Part shown: piece after piece, positions 1-6,165 of the stretch | How the letters are laid out: each line of letters opens with the position of its first letter | How positions within the stretch are numbered: position 1 is the stretch's first letter | From: Verrucomicrobiota bacterium | GTDB lineage: Bacteria > Verrucomicrobiota > Verrucomicrobiia > Limisphaerales > UBA11320 | Assembly (NCBI GenBank): GCA_016871475.1 | Contig: VHDG01000133.1 | Span: 1 to 8,480 of the forward strand | Length of the DNA: 8,480 nt | Direction: 5' to 3' | The notes under the pieces: generated by a model | The model's database searches: none | Told to the model about the DNA's origin: nothing | What the model saw: the letters and a program-made list of their open reading frames with translations, nothing else | Program-made: the position numbers and the translations under genes

Positions 1-190
1 GAAGTCGAACGAGTTTGATGCCACCGGCAACGAAGTCCGAACTGATTACCGTCGAATGCTTAAGATCGTGCTGGACGCCGGCTATCGGGGGTTCATCGGC
101 ATTGAGTATGAAGGCAACAAGCTGAGTGAGGCGGAAGGTGTGGCAGCCACACAACGTTTGCTGGAACGGGTGCGTGCCGAGATGAGCTGA
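1..190 (+). CDS. Sugar phosphate isomerase/epimerase (xylose-isomerase-like TIM barrel), C-terminal part
   Basis: This is the 3' end of a gene that begins outside the window. The reading frame starts at base 2 and ends at the TGA at 188-190, leaving 62 residues. The visible sequence contains DYRRMLKIVLDAGYRGFIG, then IEYEGNKLSE and a closing helix. This is the usual ending of the sugar phosphate isomerase/epimerase family (AP endonuclease family 2 fold), whose last barrel strand carries the G-x-IGIEYEG motif. Members interconvert or epimerise small sugars, or are uncharacterised, and many in this group are annotated only by fold. The substrate cannot be read from this fragment. No intrinsic terminator follows directly; the next strong one lies after the tRNA, so some read-through into the tRNA gene is possible. 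Confidence 0.75.
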   Translation, partial: KSNEFDATGNEVRTDYRRMLKIVLDAGYRGFIGIEYEGNKLSEAEGVAATQRLLERVRAEMS

Positions 191-233
191 TCGCCCACGT
201 GATGGCATGGGGAAAATAAAAACGACAAAGGGC

Positions 234-262
234 TTGCTAGGCAGGTGTGCACCCAATAAATT
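234..262 (+). promoter_or_regulatory. Probable sigma-70 promoter of the initiator tRNA gene
   Basis: A -35-like TTGCTA at 234-239 is separated by exactly 17 bp from a -10-like TAAATT at 257-262; each matches the consensus at 4 of 6 positions. The predicted start near 269-271 gives a 5' leader of about 16-18 nt before the mature tRNA. Immediately after the -10 box lies an alternating GC run (GCGCGCGC, 263-270). A GC-rich discriminator is known from stable-RNA promoters under stringent control, so growth-rate control of this promoter is a reasonable inference. The boxes were identified by eye only. Confidence 0.45.
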
Positions 263-286
263 GCGCGCGCTCTAGAAGTACCGGAT

Positions 287-363
<77 letters not shown>

Positions 364-371
364 ATTTCAAC

Positions 372-406
372 AAACCGTCTGAGCCACACCGGCTCAGGCG
401 GTTTTT
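372..406 (+). terminator. Intrinsic terminator after the tRNA
   Basis: Bases 372-385 pair with 391-404 over 14 positions (one G-T wobble, T378 with G398) around the 5-nt loop ACACC. The run of five T at 402-406 completes a classical rho-independent terminator. The same hairpin lies downstream of the convergent comB-like gene and could act on the - strand as well. On that strand the tract after the stem is only TTTGTT, so bidirectional use is less certain. Confidence 0.9.
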
Positions 407-433
407 GATTTTTCACTGCTCAGCAGTCACGGG

Positions 434-1192
434 CTATGTCTGCTGCACCAACCACCCGTGCGCGTTTCTCCGCACAGCAACGGGATGAATGTCCCGGCTC
501 GCCGCGTAGGAGACGTCCCCGCCCAGATCCGTCATTCCGAGCAACCGAGCTCCGTTGGACGATCCTGAGAACGCCTGCTTCAGATCCACCCCGATGGATG
601 AGGCGCATCCCATCAGCGCGCGTGCGGAGTCAGACAAGTTGGCTTGCCCGCCTCTCAGACGTTCGAACTCCAGCAGAAATCGTCCAGCGACGATCACGTC
701 CTCCAAAGCCAGCAACTCGCCTGTGCCGCTGCATACAACCAACAGTTGCTCAGGCTGCACTTCAAGGACCGCCTGTAAGGTGGCTCCCAGGTTCACGTAG
801 GCCCCGGCGAACACGCCCGAACTCCCCTTGCAGGACTCCAATGCCCGCGTCCCATTCGTGGTTGTCGTGATGATCTTTCGTCCCATCACCCGCTCTCTCG
901 TGAACTCGCGCGGCGAATTGCCCAGATCAAAATCCCCCCGCCCTGTCTGGGCCGCTCTGATTCTCAGCCCACCACGTTCTCCAGCCAGCAACGCGTCAGG
1001 ATGCTCCCGCTTCGCCCTCATCGCATCCTCAATCTCCAGCACCGGCAGAATTCCCTGTGCGCCGTTGTGAATCGCCGCGGCCATGCACGTCGTCGCTCGC
1101 AGAATATCAAACACAACACACGTCGTGGCTCGAAGGTCACGGTCGGCCAGCATCCCAAACTCGGCAGGAGACAATATTGCATCGATTTTCAT
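434..1192 (-). CDS. comB: ComB-like 2-phosphosulfolactate phosphatase family protein
   Basis: The 252-residue product matches the ComB family, whose founding member is a Mg-dependent phosphatase converting 2-phosphosulfolactate to sulfolactate in coenzyme M synthesis. Family blocks appear in order: VVFDILRATTCMAAAIHNGA (26-45), GERGG (71-75), FDLGNSP (88-94), TTTTNGTRAL (109-118) and CSGTGELLALEDVIVAG (154-170). The length is normal for the family and no signal peptide is seen. The start chosen is the ATG at 1192: its ATGA overlaps the stop of the upstream glycosylase gene, AAAGG lies a few bases upstream, and homology begins there. An open frame extends further upstream but has no family sequence. 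No comA or comC partner is visible, so the physiological substrate in this bacterium is uncertain. It is the last gene of the five-gene operon. Confidence 0.88.
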   Translation of the reverse strand: MKIDAILSPAEFGMLADRDLRATTCVVFDILRATTCMAAAIHNGAQGILPVLEIEDAMRAKREHPDALLAGERGGLRIRAAQTGRGDFDLGNSPREFTRERVMGRKIITTTTNGTRALESCKGSSGVFAGAYVNLGATLQAVLEVQPEQLLVVCSGTGELLALEDVIVAGRFLLEFERLRGGQANLSDSARALMGCASSIGVDLKQAFSGSSNGARLLGMTDLGGDVSYAASRDIHPVAVRRNAHGWLVQQT

Positions 1193-2091
1193 GGCGCCTT
1201 TCGAGCCGCATCCCTTTTCTGACGGTCTCTGTTCCCCACGCGGGTCCGCATATAGTGAAACAGGTATTGCTGTGCATATCCCGAGTGCGGACCGAAATGT
1301 GAATCGGCAAACGATCGGATCTTCCTCGGATCCGGCTTGCGCTTCGGGAAATACAGTTGCTTCAACGCCTTCGCAATCCATACATCGATCGGGAAGGCGG
1401 TTGGAAAGCCATAGGCGTACAGAAGCACACAATCGGCGATCTTCGGTCCCACTCCACGCAAGCTGCAAAGCTGAGCCCGAGCCTCCTCGATTGGCAGCTC
1501 GCCAAGCCCTGCGAGGTCCAGTTTACCGGCTGCCACGGCCTTGGCCGCACCCAGCAGATGCGGGGCCCGAAAGCCCATCTTGCATTCACGAAGATCACTC
1601 TCATGACAGCTCGCAATGCGATCAGCTGACGGGAAAGTTCGGGCCCAATCACGTCCCGGAGGCGCGCAGCCCACAGTCCCGAAACGCTCGGAGAGAAGGG
1701 CGCAGATCTGCCGTATCTGAACAATCTGCTTCGTCGATGAGAGGATGAATGATGCCAGACATTCCCAAGGGTCCTGACGCAGCAGCCGCATCCCACGACA
1801 AGCTTGCACACTGGCGCGCATCGGATTGTCGTCGGGGAAAGTGGCGATGATGTCTGCGATGCAGACGTCCGCCTGGAGGTAATGACGGAGCCAGGTCCAA
1901 TCCTCCACCGGCGCAACCGCCTCCGCCTGTATCCCCTTGGGCCCTTGGATCAAGCGGACCCAGCGTTGGCCAATCATTCCCTCCCACCCATCGTCAGAGC
2001 GTAACCATCGAAATGCCTGACCTGAGTTCAGGGTGGATGCCAGATCGTAATCGGAGACGGGAAAATGAGAGCGGGTGATGGCGATGCTCAT
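1189..2091 (-). CDS. ogg: OGG1-type 8-oxoguanine DNA glycosylase (HhH-GPD family)
   Basis: The 300-residue product is a bifunctional-type DNA glycosylase that would excise 8-oxoguanine and nick the abasic site. The N-terminal OGG domain shows NSGQAFRW (22-29). The helix-hairpin-helix reads LRGVGPKIADC (211-221) with Lys217 at the position of the catalytic lysine of human OGG1 (K249). It is followed by FPIDVWI with Asp236 at the position of catalytic D268. GFRA (173-176) matches the YRA motif whose Arg contacts the orphan cytosine. The loop SSTKQIVQI (118-126) replaces the SSNNNIARI of human OGG1. The start is the ATG at 2091, 7 nt after the stop of the preceding gene; a 52-codon open extension upstream runs through that gene and is rejected. 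No strong ribosome binding site is seen, so translation is probably coupled. The gene ends in the ATGA shared with comB. Confidence 0.9.
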   Translation of the reverse strand: MSIAITRSHFPVSDYDLASTLNSGQAFRWLRSDDGWEGMIGQRWVRLIQGPKGIQAEAVAPVEDWTWLRHYLQADVCIADIIATFPDDNPMRASVQACRGMRLLRQDPWECLASFILSSTKQIVQIRQICALLSERFGTVGCAPPGRDWARTFPSADRIASCHESDLRECKMGFRAPHLLGAAKAVAAGKLDLAGLGELPIEEARAQLCSLRGVGPKIADCVLLYAYGFPTAFPIDVWIAKALKQLYFPKRKPDPRKIRSFADSHFGPHSGYAQQYLFHYMRTRVGNRDRQKRDAARKAP

Positions 2092-2098
2092 GAGACTT

Positions 2099-4315
2099 TT
2101 AGCCCAGCGGCTTGAGATCTCGACACTCGAACAACTGAAGATAACGAAGGACACGCCCCTTGCAGACGACTGGAAACACGCCGAGGCTGGTGACAGATCC
2201 AAACTCCGAGACCAGGCTTGACGGGGGGAGTTGTGCAGCCACCTCAAGGTCCTGTGGCTGACCTGAAGGTGTGAGGTTTCGGGGCAGATCGACCTCCATC
2301 ACGAAAACCGCATTCTGACCGCGGCGGCTCGACACGTAGCTTTTCCAGAAGAAGAACTGGTTTTCCGGTGACCTGGCGCTTCGAAAATAGACCAGCGGTC
2401 GGTGTTTGGGATCAAGCCGGGCTTCAGGAATGTGCCAGGCAAGCTGGCTGGTGATCCCGTAGTGGTTCCCGATGAGGAAGACATCCTTGCCGTCCAGCGC
2501 GAGTTTTCTGCGTGCGGCATCAACCATCTCGGCCGTTTCTTGCCACCCCGTGACCCTGCGCATTGGATCCAGCTTCGTCGGCAGCGAGCGCCCCGAGATT
2601 TTTGTGATCAAACGCGTGTCATGCAGCAGGATCACCAGCGGCAATCCCAGGCCAATGGCTCCAAGCAGGAGTCTCCTGGGCCAGAGCGATTTTCGGAGGT
2701 GCTGCTCATGCCAGTAAAGGACGGAAAGACACAGCAGAGGCACCACGCTGGGCGCGATCCAGTTTGGAAGCACCCGCTTGTAGGCAGTGAAGGCGAGGTA
2801 TCCGAAAAACACAGGCGCCCCCATCCAAAACAGGAACCGCGCCAAGGCTGGATGGCTGGTGATGCGGCGAAACCGAAACACTGCGATGGCCATCGCAGCA
2901 AACAGGACCGGGTTGAGCAAGCCAATCTCGGAGACCAGGAAATCGATCAGAAATCGTGATGTGGGGGACCAAGGTGTCCCGCCTCTGCTGGCGTTGAACC
3001 TCACATGCTCAACCGTGATCCATTGGTTTGCAGCGTTCCAGAGAATGACCGGAATCAGACATGACAGCGCAATCCCCAACCCGATCCAAGGTCCTGGTCG
3101 TCGGAGGTGTTTTCGTGCCTCAGGCAGCGCAAGGAAGACCAGGACCCAGCTGACGAGCTGATAGAGCCCTGCGTATTTGGCCAGGGAGGAGCATCCGATA
3201 AGCAAGCCGGTCCAGCACCATTGAGCGGTGGTTCCATCAGGCTGCAGAGCCCGCCAGCCCATCACCATGGCGAGCATCCAGAAGAGGACCATGGCGGGAT
3301 CCACGGTGATGAGGATCGATCCCACGACCAGCAACGGCACGACATTCACCAGAGCAACCAACCAAAACGCAGCTTTCCCGGAGACTTCGCGTGCCATGAA
3401 CCGGGCCACGACCACGGACAACAGCGCTGCCATGACGGGTGAGGCAAACCGCGACCCAAACATGGTGTCGCCCCAGATCCCGGTCCCAAGACTGTGAAGC
3501 CAGGCAATCATGGGCGGTTTTGAAAAATAAGAGAGGGCAGGATGCTTGGACCAAAGCCACTGATAGGCCTCGTCTTCACTCAGCTCAATTTTTCCCAACG
3601 CCAGGTAGCCCAACCTCAGGAACAACAACACCGCGATCATGCCATAGGCCACACGAACCCAGGCCTGGTCGGACAACGGCTTCAATCCCGGGGTTCCGCG
3701 GAGCTGACGATCAGTCCCCTCGGCCACGGGCAACAAGGAGGGCAGACGCTCATGAATCTCAGGCACCCATCGCAGTGTCATCCCGGACCAGAGCCGGCTG
3801 ATTCCCCACAAGACACCGATCGCTCCTCCTGCTCCGAGAATCGCCCCTGCCAGGACATCGGATGGATAGTGAACACCCACATACACTCTCGAGAAGGCGA
3901 CAAGGCATCCGATGGCGAGCACCCATCTGGCAGCTGTGGGATAGAACGCGTAGCAGAGAACGGTGCCTGCGAACCAGTTCGATGCGTGGGAAGAAGGAAA
4001 ACTTCCGCTGCCTCCCATTCCAACGAGGAGGTTGACGGAGTCCAGAGTGCTGAACGGCCGGGGCCGCTCGAATCCGTCCTTCAACATATTGATCACTCCG
4101 CTGTCCACGAGGGCCAGAGTGAGCACAGTGAGGAAGGCAAAGATCCGCCCCTTGAGACCTCCCCTCCAGAGCAGGTAGACGGCTAGGATGATGACGCCCG
4201 GGAGAAACTCACCATTCCCGGCCAGCCACGGCATGATGACATCGAAAACGGGGTTGCTTGTACCCTGGTTCACTCCCCTGAACAGAGCGATGTCGATGGA
4301 CTCAAGCCAGCTCAT
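2099..4315 (-). CDS. PAP2 phosphatase fused to an ArnT/PMT-like GT-C glycosyltransferase
   Basis: One unbroken 738-codon frame carries two membrane enzymes. Residues 1 to about 180 are a PAP2 lipid phosphatase with all three signature motifs: K79-x6-RP (KDGFERPRP), PSSH (107-110) and S142-R-x5-H149-x3-D153. From about residue 220 a GT39/PMT_2-like glycosyltransferase follows. It has the lumenal acidic motif SEDEAYQW (246-253), YFSKPP (263-268), TVDP (337-340), SLAKYAG (377-383), ILWNA (424-428), several hydrophobic helices to about 570, and a soluble tail (590-738) of the type seen in this family (DPMRRVTGW, NHYGITSQL). GT-C enzymes of this class take sugar from a polyprenyl-phosphate carrier and act on the periplasmic side, where the PAP2 site also faces. 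The likely role is lipid A or other envelope-lipid modification, or carrier recycling. The start at 4315 has AAAGGTAGGTG (4334-4324) at good spacing. It is third in the operon. Confidence 0.88.
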   Translation of the reverse strand: MSWLESIDIALFRGVNQGTSNPVFDVIMPWLAGNGEFLPGVIILAVYLLWRGGLKGRIFAFLTVLTLALVDSGVINMLKDGFERPRPFSTLDSVNLLVGMGGSGSFPSSHASNWFAGTVLCYAFYPTAARWVLAIGCLVAFSRVYVGVHYPSDVLAGAILGAGGAIGVLWGISRLWSGMTLRWVPEIHERLPSLLPVAEGTDRQLRGTPGLKPLSDQAWVRVAYGMIAVLLFLRLGYLALGKIELSEDEAYQWLWSKHPALSYFSKPPMIAWLHSLGTGIWGDTMFGSRFASPVMAALLSVVVARFMAREVSGKAAFWLVALVNVVPLLVVGSILITVDPAMVLFWMLAMVMGWRALQPDGTTAQWCWTGLLIGCSSLAKYAGLYQLVSWVLVFLALPEARKHLRRPGPWIGLGIALSCLIPVILWNAANQWITVEHVRFNASRGGTPWSPTSRFLIDFLVSEIGLLNPVLFAAMAIAVFRFRRITSHPALARFLFWMGAPVFFGYLAFTAYKRVLPNWIAPSVVPLLCLSVLYWHEQHLRKSLWPRRLLLGAIGLGLPLVILLHDTRLITKISGRSLPTKLDPMRRVTGWQETAEMVDAARRKLALDGKDVFLIGNHYGITSQLAWHIPEARLDPKHRPLVYFRSARSPENQFFFWKSYVSSRRGQNAVFVMEVDLPRNLTPSGQPQDLEVAAQLPPSSLVSEFGSVTSLGVFPVVCKGRVLRYLQLFECRDLKPLG

Positions 4316-4375
4316 GCGAAAAGCACCTACCTTTGTTCAGCTGAGAACTCCGTGCGAACTCGGTGGGTGGAATTA

Positions 4376-4912
4376 TCAGTAGGTGATCTGCGAGCGGATG
4401 GGAAACCTGGCGAGCCGATCTCTGCCCCGTAGAAATGACAGTTCGATCAGAAAGCTTGCCTGAAGAATCCTGCCCCCGATCCGCTCGAGCAGCTGAACGG
4501 CGGCTTCGGCAGTTCCTCCGGTGGCAAGGAGATCATCCACCAGAAGAATGCGGCTCCCCTCGCGAATGGCGTCCTGGTGAATAGCGATGGTGTTGGAACC
4601 GTACTCGAGGGAGTAGCTCTGCTCATGGGTTTTGAATGGGAGCTTTCCCTTTTTTCGGACCGGCACGAAACCGGCCTGAAGTTTGATCGCCGCAGCGCCG
4701 GCGAAGATGAACCCACGGGCATCAATCCCCACAACGACATCCACATCGCCGGGCTTGAAGGCAGAAACCATAAGATCCACAGCTCCTGATAGAAGCCGTG
4801 GATCCGAAAGCAAAGGCGTGATGTCTTTGAATTGCACTCCCGGCTTGGGGAAGTCGGGAATGTTTCGTATGGCCTGTTCGAGTTCGGAAGCGGTGACAGT
4901 CGCTTGAGTCAT
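4376..4912 (-). CDS. apt: Adenine phosphoribosyltransferase
   Basis: The 178-residue product converts adenine and PRPP to AMP plus pyrophosphate in cytoplasmic purine salvage. Family landmarks are all present: IRNIPDFPKPGVQFKDITPL (15-34), the ARGFIFA block (65-71), RKKGKLP (86-92), SLEYG (101-105) and the PRPP-binding loop VDDLLATGGTA (125-135). Length and start match the family closely. No clear Shine-Dalgarno is seen before the ATG at 4912. The 16-nt spacer after the sigma-factor stop is almost filled by a perfect inverted repeat, so translation may depend on ribosomes finishing the sigma gene. Gene order and spacing place it second in the operon; a 60-nt gap separates it from the PAP2-glycosyltransferase gene. 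Confidence 0.96.
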   Translation of the reverse strand: MTQATVTASELEQAIRNIPDFPKPGVQFKDITPLLSDPRLLSGAVDLMVSAFKPGDVDVVVGIDARGFIFAGAAAIKLQAGFVPVRKKGKLPFKTHEQSYSLEYGSNTIAIHQDAIREGSRILLVDDLLATGGTAEAAVQLLERIGGRILQASFLIELSFLRGRDRLARFPIRSQITY

Positions 4913-4914
4913 AG

Positions 4915-4929
4915 GCCGCAGTCTGCGGC
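4915..4929 (-). repeat. Intercistronic inverted repeat between sigma factor and apt
   Basis: Bases 4915-4921 (GCCGCAG) are the exact reverse complement of 4923-4929 (CTGCGGC), centred on a single T. The repeat fills nearly the whole spacer and reaches the last base of the sigma-factor stop codon. In RNA it could form a short hairpin (about 6 bp once a minimal loop is allowed) just before the apt ATG. It has no following T-tract, so it is not an intrinsic terminator. It may influence coupling or mRNA stability; that is inference. Confidence 0.45.
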
Positions 4930-5966
4930 TACTTCTTCACGGCTTCAAGCTTCTCGATCATCCGGCGAAGTTTGTTCAGGGCCAGATTCTGAATCTGACG
5001 GATCCGCTCACGTGTGACCCCAAACCTCTCGCCCACATCCTCCAACGTCCGCTCAGGACCTCCATCGAGACCAAAACGGTATCGCAGAATGGTGGACTCC
5101 CGCACATCAAGCTTCTCCACCATCTGAACCAGCATCCCCGTAACAGTCTTGTCCTCGAGCTCCTCGTAAGGCGTGTCAGCGTTTTCGTCCTGAACCACCT
5201 CGGCGTAGGTGTTGGACTCATCGTCTCCGATCGGAGCATCCAGGGACGCCGGACGGATGGCCGCGGTGCGCATCATGGCAACCCGGGAGGAGCAGATACC
5301 CATCTCCTCCGCCAGCTCCTCATCCGTTGGCTCGCGTCCAAAAACCTCCTGCAACTTCATCGAAATTCGACGCATCTTGGAGATCTTGTCCACCAGATGC
5401 ACGGGCAGACGGATCGTCTTGGACTGGTTGGCCAGACCACGCTTGATGCTTTGCTTGATCCACCATGCTCCGTAAGTGGAGAGCTTGCCGCCCTTCGCCG
5501 GGTCGAACCGCTCCACCGCTTTCATCAGTCCGATGTTCCCCTCGCTGATCAGATCGAGCAAAGGAAGGCCGAATCCCTCATAGTCATGGGCGATCTTGAC
5601 CACGAGACGCAGGTTGGCCTTGATCATCAGCTCACGGGCCTTCTTGTCCCCCTTCTTGATCCTCGCGGCCAGATCGATCTCCTCCTGCGGGGTCAGAAGC
5701 TTCACCTGACCGATCTCTCGCAAATAGAGCTTGAAAGCGGTGTCCGCGTCATAGCCGCTGCGGGTCTTCACCGGCGCGGCTTCAGGCGTGAACAGCTTGG
5801 CATCCGGATCACGCTGGACCTCCGGAACCACCACGAGCCCGGGTTTGAGGTTGGTGGAAGTTTTTCGACCGGAGCGGTTGGGAGACACGCGGGGCTTCGC
5901 AGCCACTGGCTTTAGTCTTCCCTTAGTCTTCGATCCCGGTTTTTGGGGCATTGTTCGCGCTGCCAT
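4929..5966 (-). CDS. Sigma-70 family RNA polymerase sigma factor (RpoD/RpoS-like, group 1 or 2)
   Basis: The 345-residue product has sigma region 1.2 (about 75-107), region 2 (112-182) with the -10 recognition segment TYGAWWIKQSIKRGLANQSK (164-183), region 3 (about 190-265) and region 4 ending in the helix-turn-helix TLEDVGERFGVTRERIRQIQ (307-326). It lacks both the acidic region 1.1 and the large non-conserved insert of E. coli RpoD. Instead, the first 42 residues are basic and proline/serine-rich, with 12 Lys/Arg and no acidic residue. I chose the ATG at 5966 because AGAGGAAA sits 5-6 nt upstream and because a -10 box at 6024-6019 would leave a leader of only about 10 nt for the alternative ATG at 6002 (12 residues longer). 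It is the first gene of the operon. It could be either the primary sigma or an alternative group 2 factor; the sequence alone does not decide. Confidence 0.93.
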   Translation of the reverse strand: MAARTMPQKPGSKTKGRLKPVAAKPRVSPNRSGRKTSTNLKPGLVVVPEVQRDPDAKLFTPEAAPVKTRSGYDADTAFKLYLREIGQVKLLTPQEEIDLAARIKKGDKKARELMIKANLRLVVKIAHDYEGFGLPLLDLISEGNIGLMKAVERFDPAKGGKLSTYGAWWIKQSIKRGLANQSKTIRLPVHLVDKISKMRRISMKLQEVFGREPTDEELAEEMGICSSRVAMMRTAAIRPASLDAPIGDDESNTYAEVVQDENADTPYEELEDKTVTGMLVQMVEKLDVRESTILRYRFGLDGGPERTLEDVGERFGVTRERIRQIQNLALNKLRRMIEKLEAVKK

Positions 5967-5971
5967 ACTAC

Positions 5972-5979
5972 TTTCCTCT
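5972..5979 (-). promoter_or_regulatory. Ribosome binding site deciding the sigma-factor start
   Basis: On the - strand AGAGGAAA precedes the ATG at 5966 by 5 nt. The upstream in-frame ATGs at 6002 and 5984 have no usable site: the first has none, and the second has GAGGG directly against the start codon. This favours a protein beginning MAARTMPQKP. Confidence 0.6.
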
Positions 5980-6018
5980 TGCATTCCCTCGCCTACTTTC
6001 ATCGGCTATTTGGTTTTA

Positions 6019-6050
6019 ATTCTACAGCTTTGCGGCTCAGAGCTCTGCGC
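6019..6050 (-). promoter_or_regulatory. Possible promoter of the sigma-factor operon with an overlapping palindrome
   Basis: The - strand reads TAGAAT at 6024-6019, matching the -10 consensus at 5 of 6 positions. No good -35 hexamer lies 16-18 bp upstream. That place is instead taken by the perfect palindrome CAGAGCTCTG (6038-6047), extended to 6035-6050 with one mismatched pair. A weak -35 covered by a dyad is what a promoter controlled by a dimeric regulator often looks like. Both elements were seen by eye, and a 10-bp palindrome can occur by chance. Confidence 0.35.
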
Positions 6051-6165
6051 TGACAACGAGTTCAATTGTTGGACAGTGCCCCATCAGGGATGTCACGCAG
6101 AGAAGCATCGCACCCGCGCTGCTTCGATCTTGCCCACCACTGGGCTTCTATTGTCTGCTCCGGCC

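Noticed and set aside
415..427. Palindrome ACTGCT-C-AGCAGT just past the comB stop
   Set aside because: The possible stem is only 4 bp once a loop is allowed, and it is followed by A rather than T on the - strand. The strong hairpin at 372-404 is the likelier end signal.
1193..1468. N-terminal extension of the comB frame
   Set aside because: It runs through the ogg coding region in another frame. ComB homology begins at the ATG at 1192, which also has the ATGA overlap and AAAGG.
1083..1748. Long + strand open frame (about 220 codons) opposite the ogg and comB genes
   Set aside because: It is rich in Ser, Arg and Pro, matches no family pattern, and lies antisense to two well-supported genes. 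It reflects the high G+C content.
2092..2247. 52-codon N-terminal extension of the ogg frame
   Set aside because: It overlaps the conserved C-terminal tail of the upstream gene, and OGG homology starts just after the ATG at 2091.
3542..4186. Long + strand open frame (214 codons) opposite the PAP2-glycosyltransferase gene
   Set aside because: It has low-complexity composition with no motif, and is fully explained as the shadow of the conserved - strand gene.
4335..4348. Imperfect dyad GTTCAGCTGAGAAC in the apt to PAP2-GT gap
   Set aside because: It has a short core and no T-tract or recognised operator form; likely chance.
5788..6165. Upstream extension of the lactonase frame
   Set aside because: The first part is antisense to the sigma factor, and the signal peptide begins only at the ATG at 6166.
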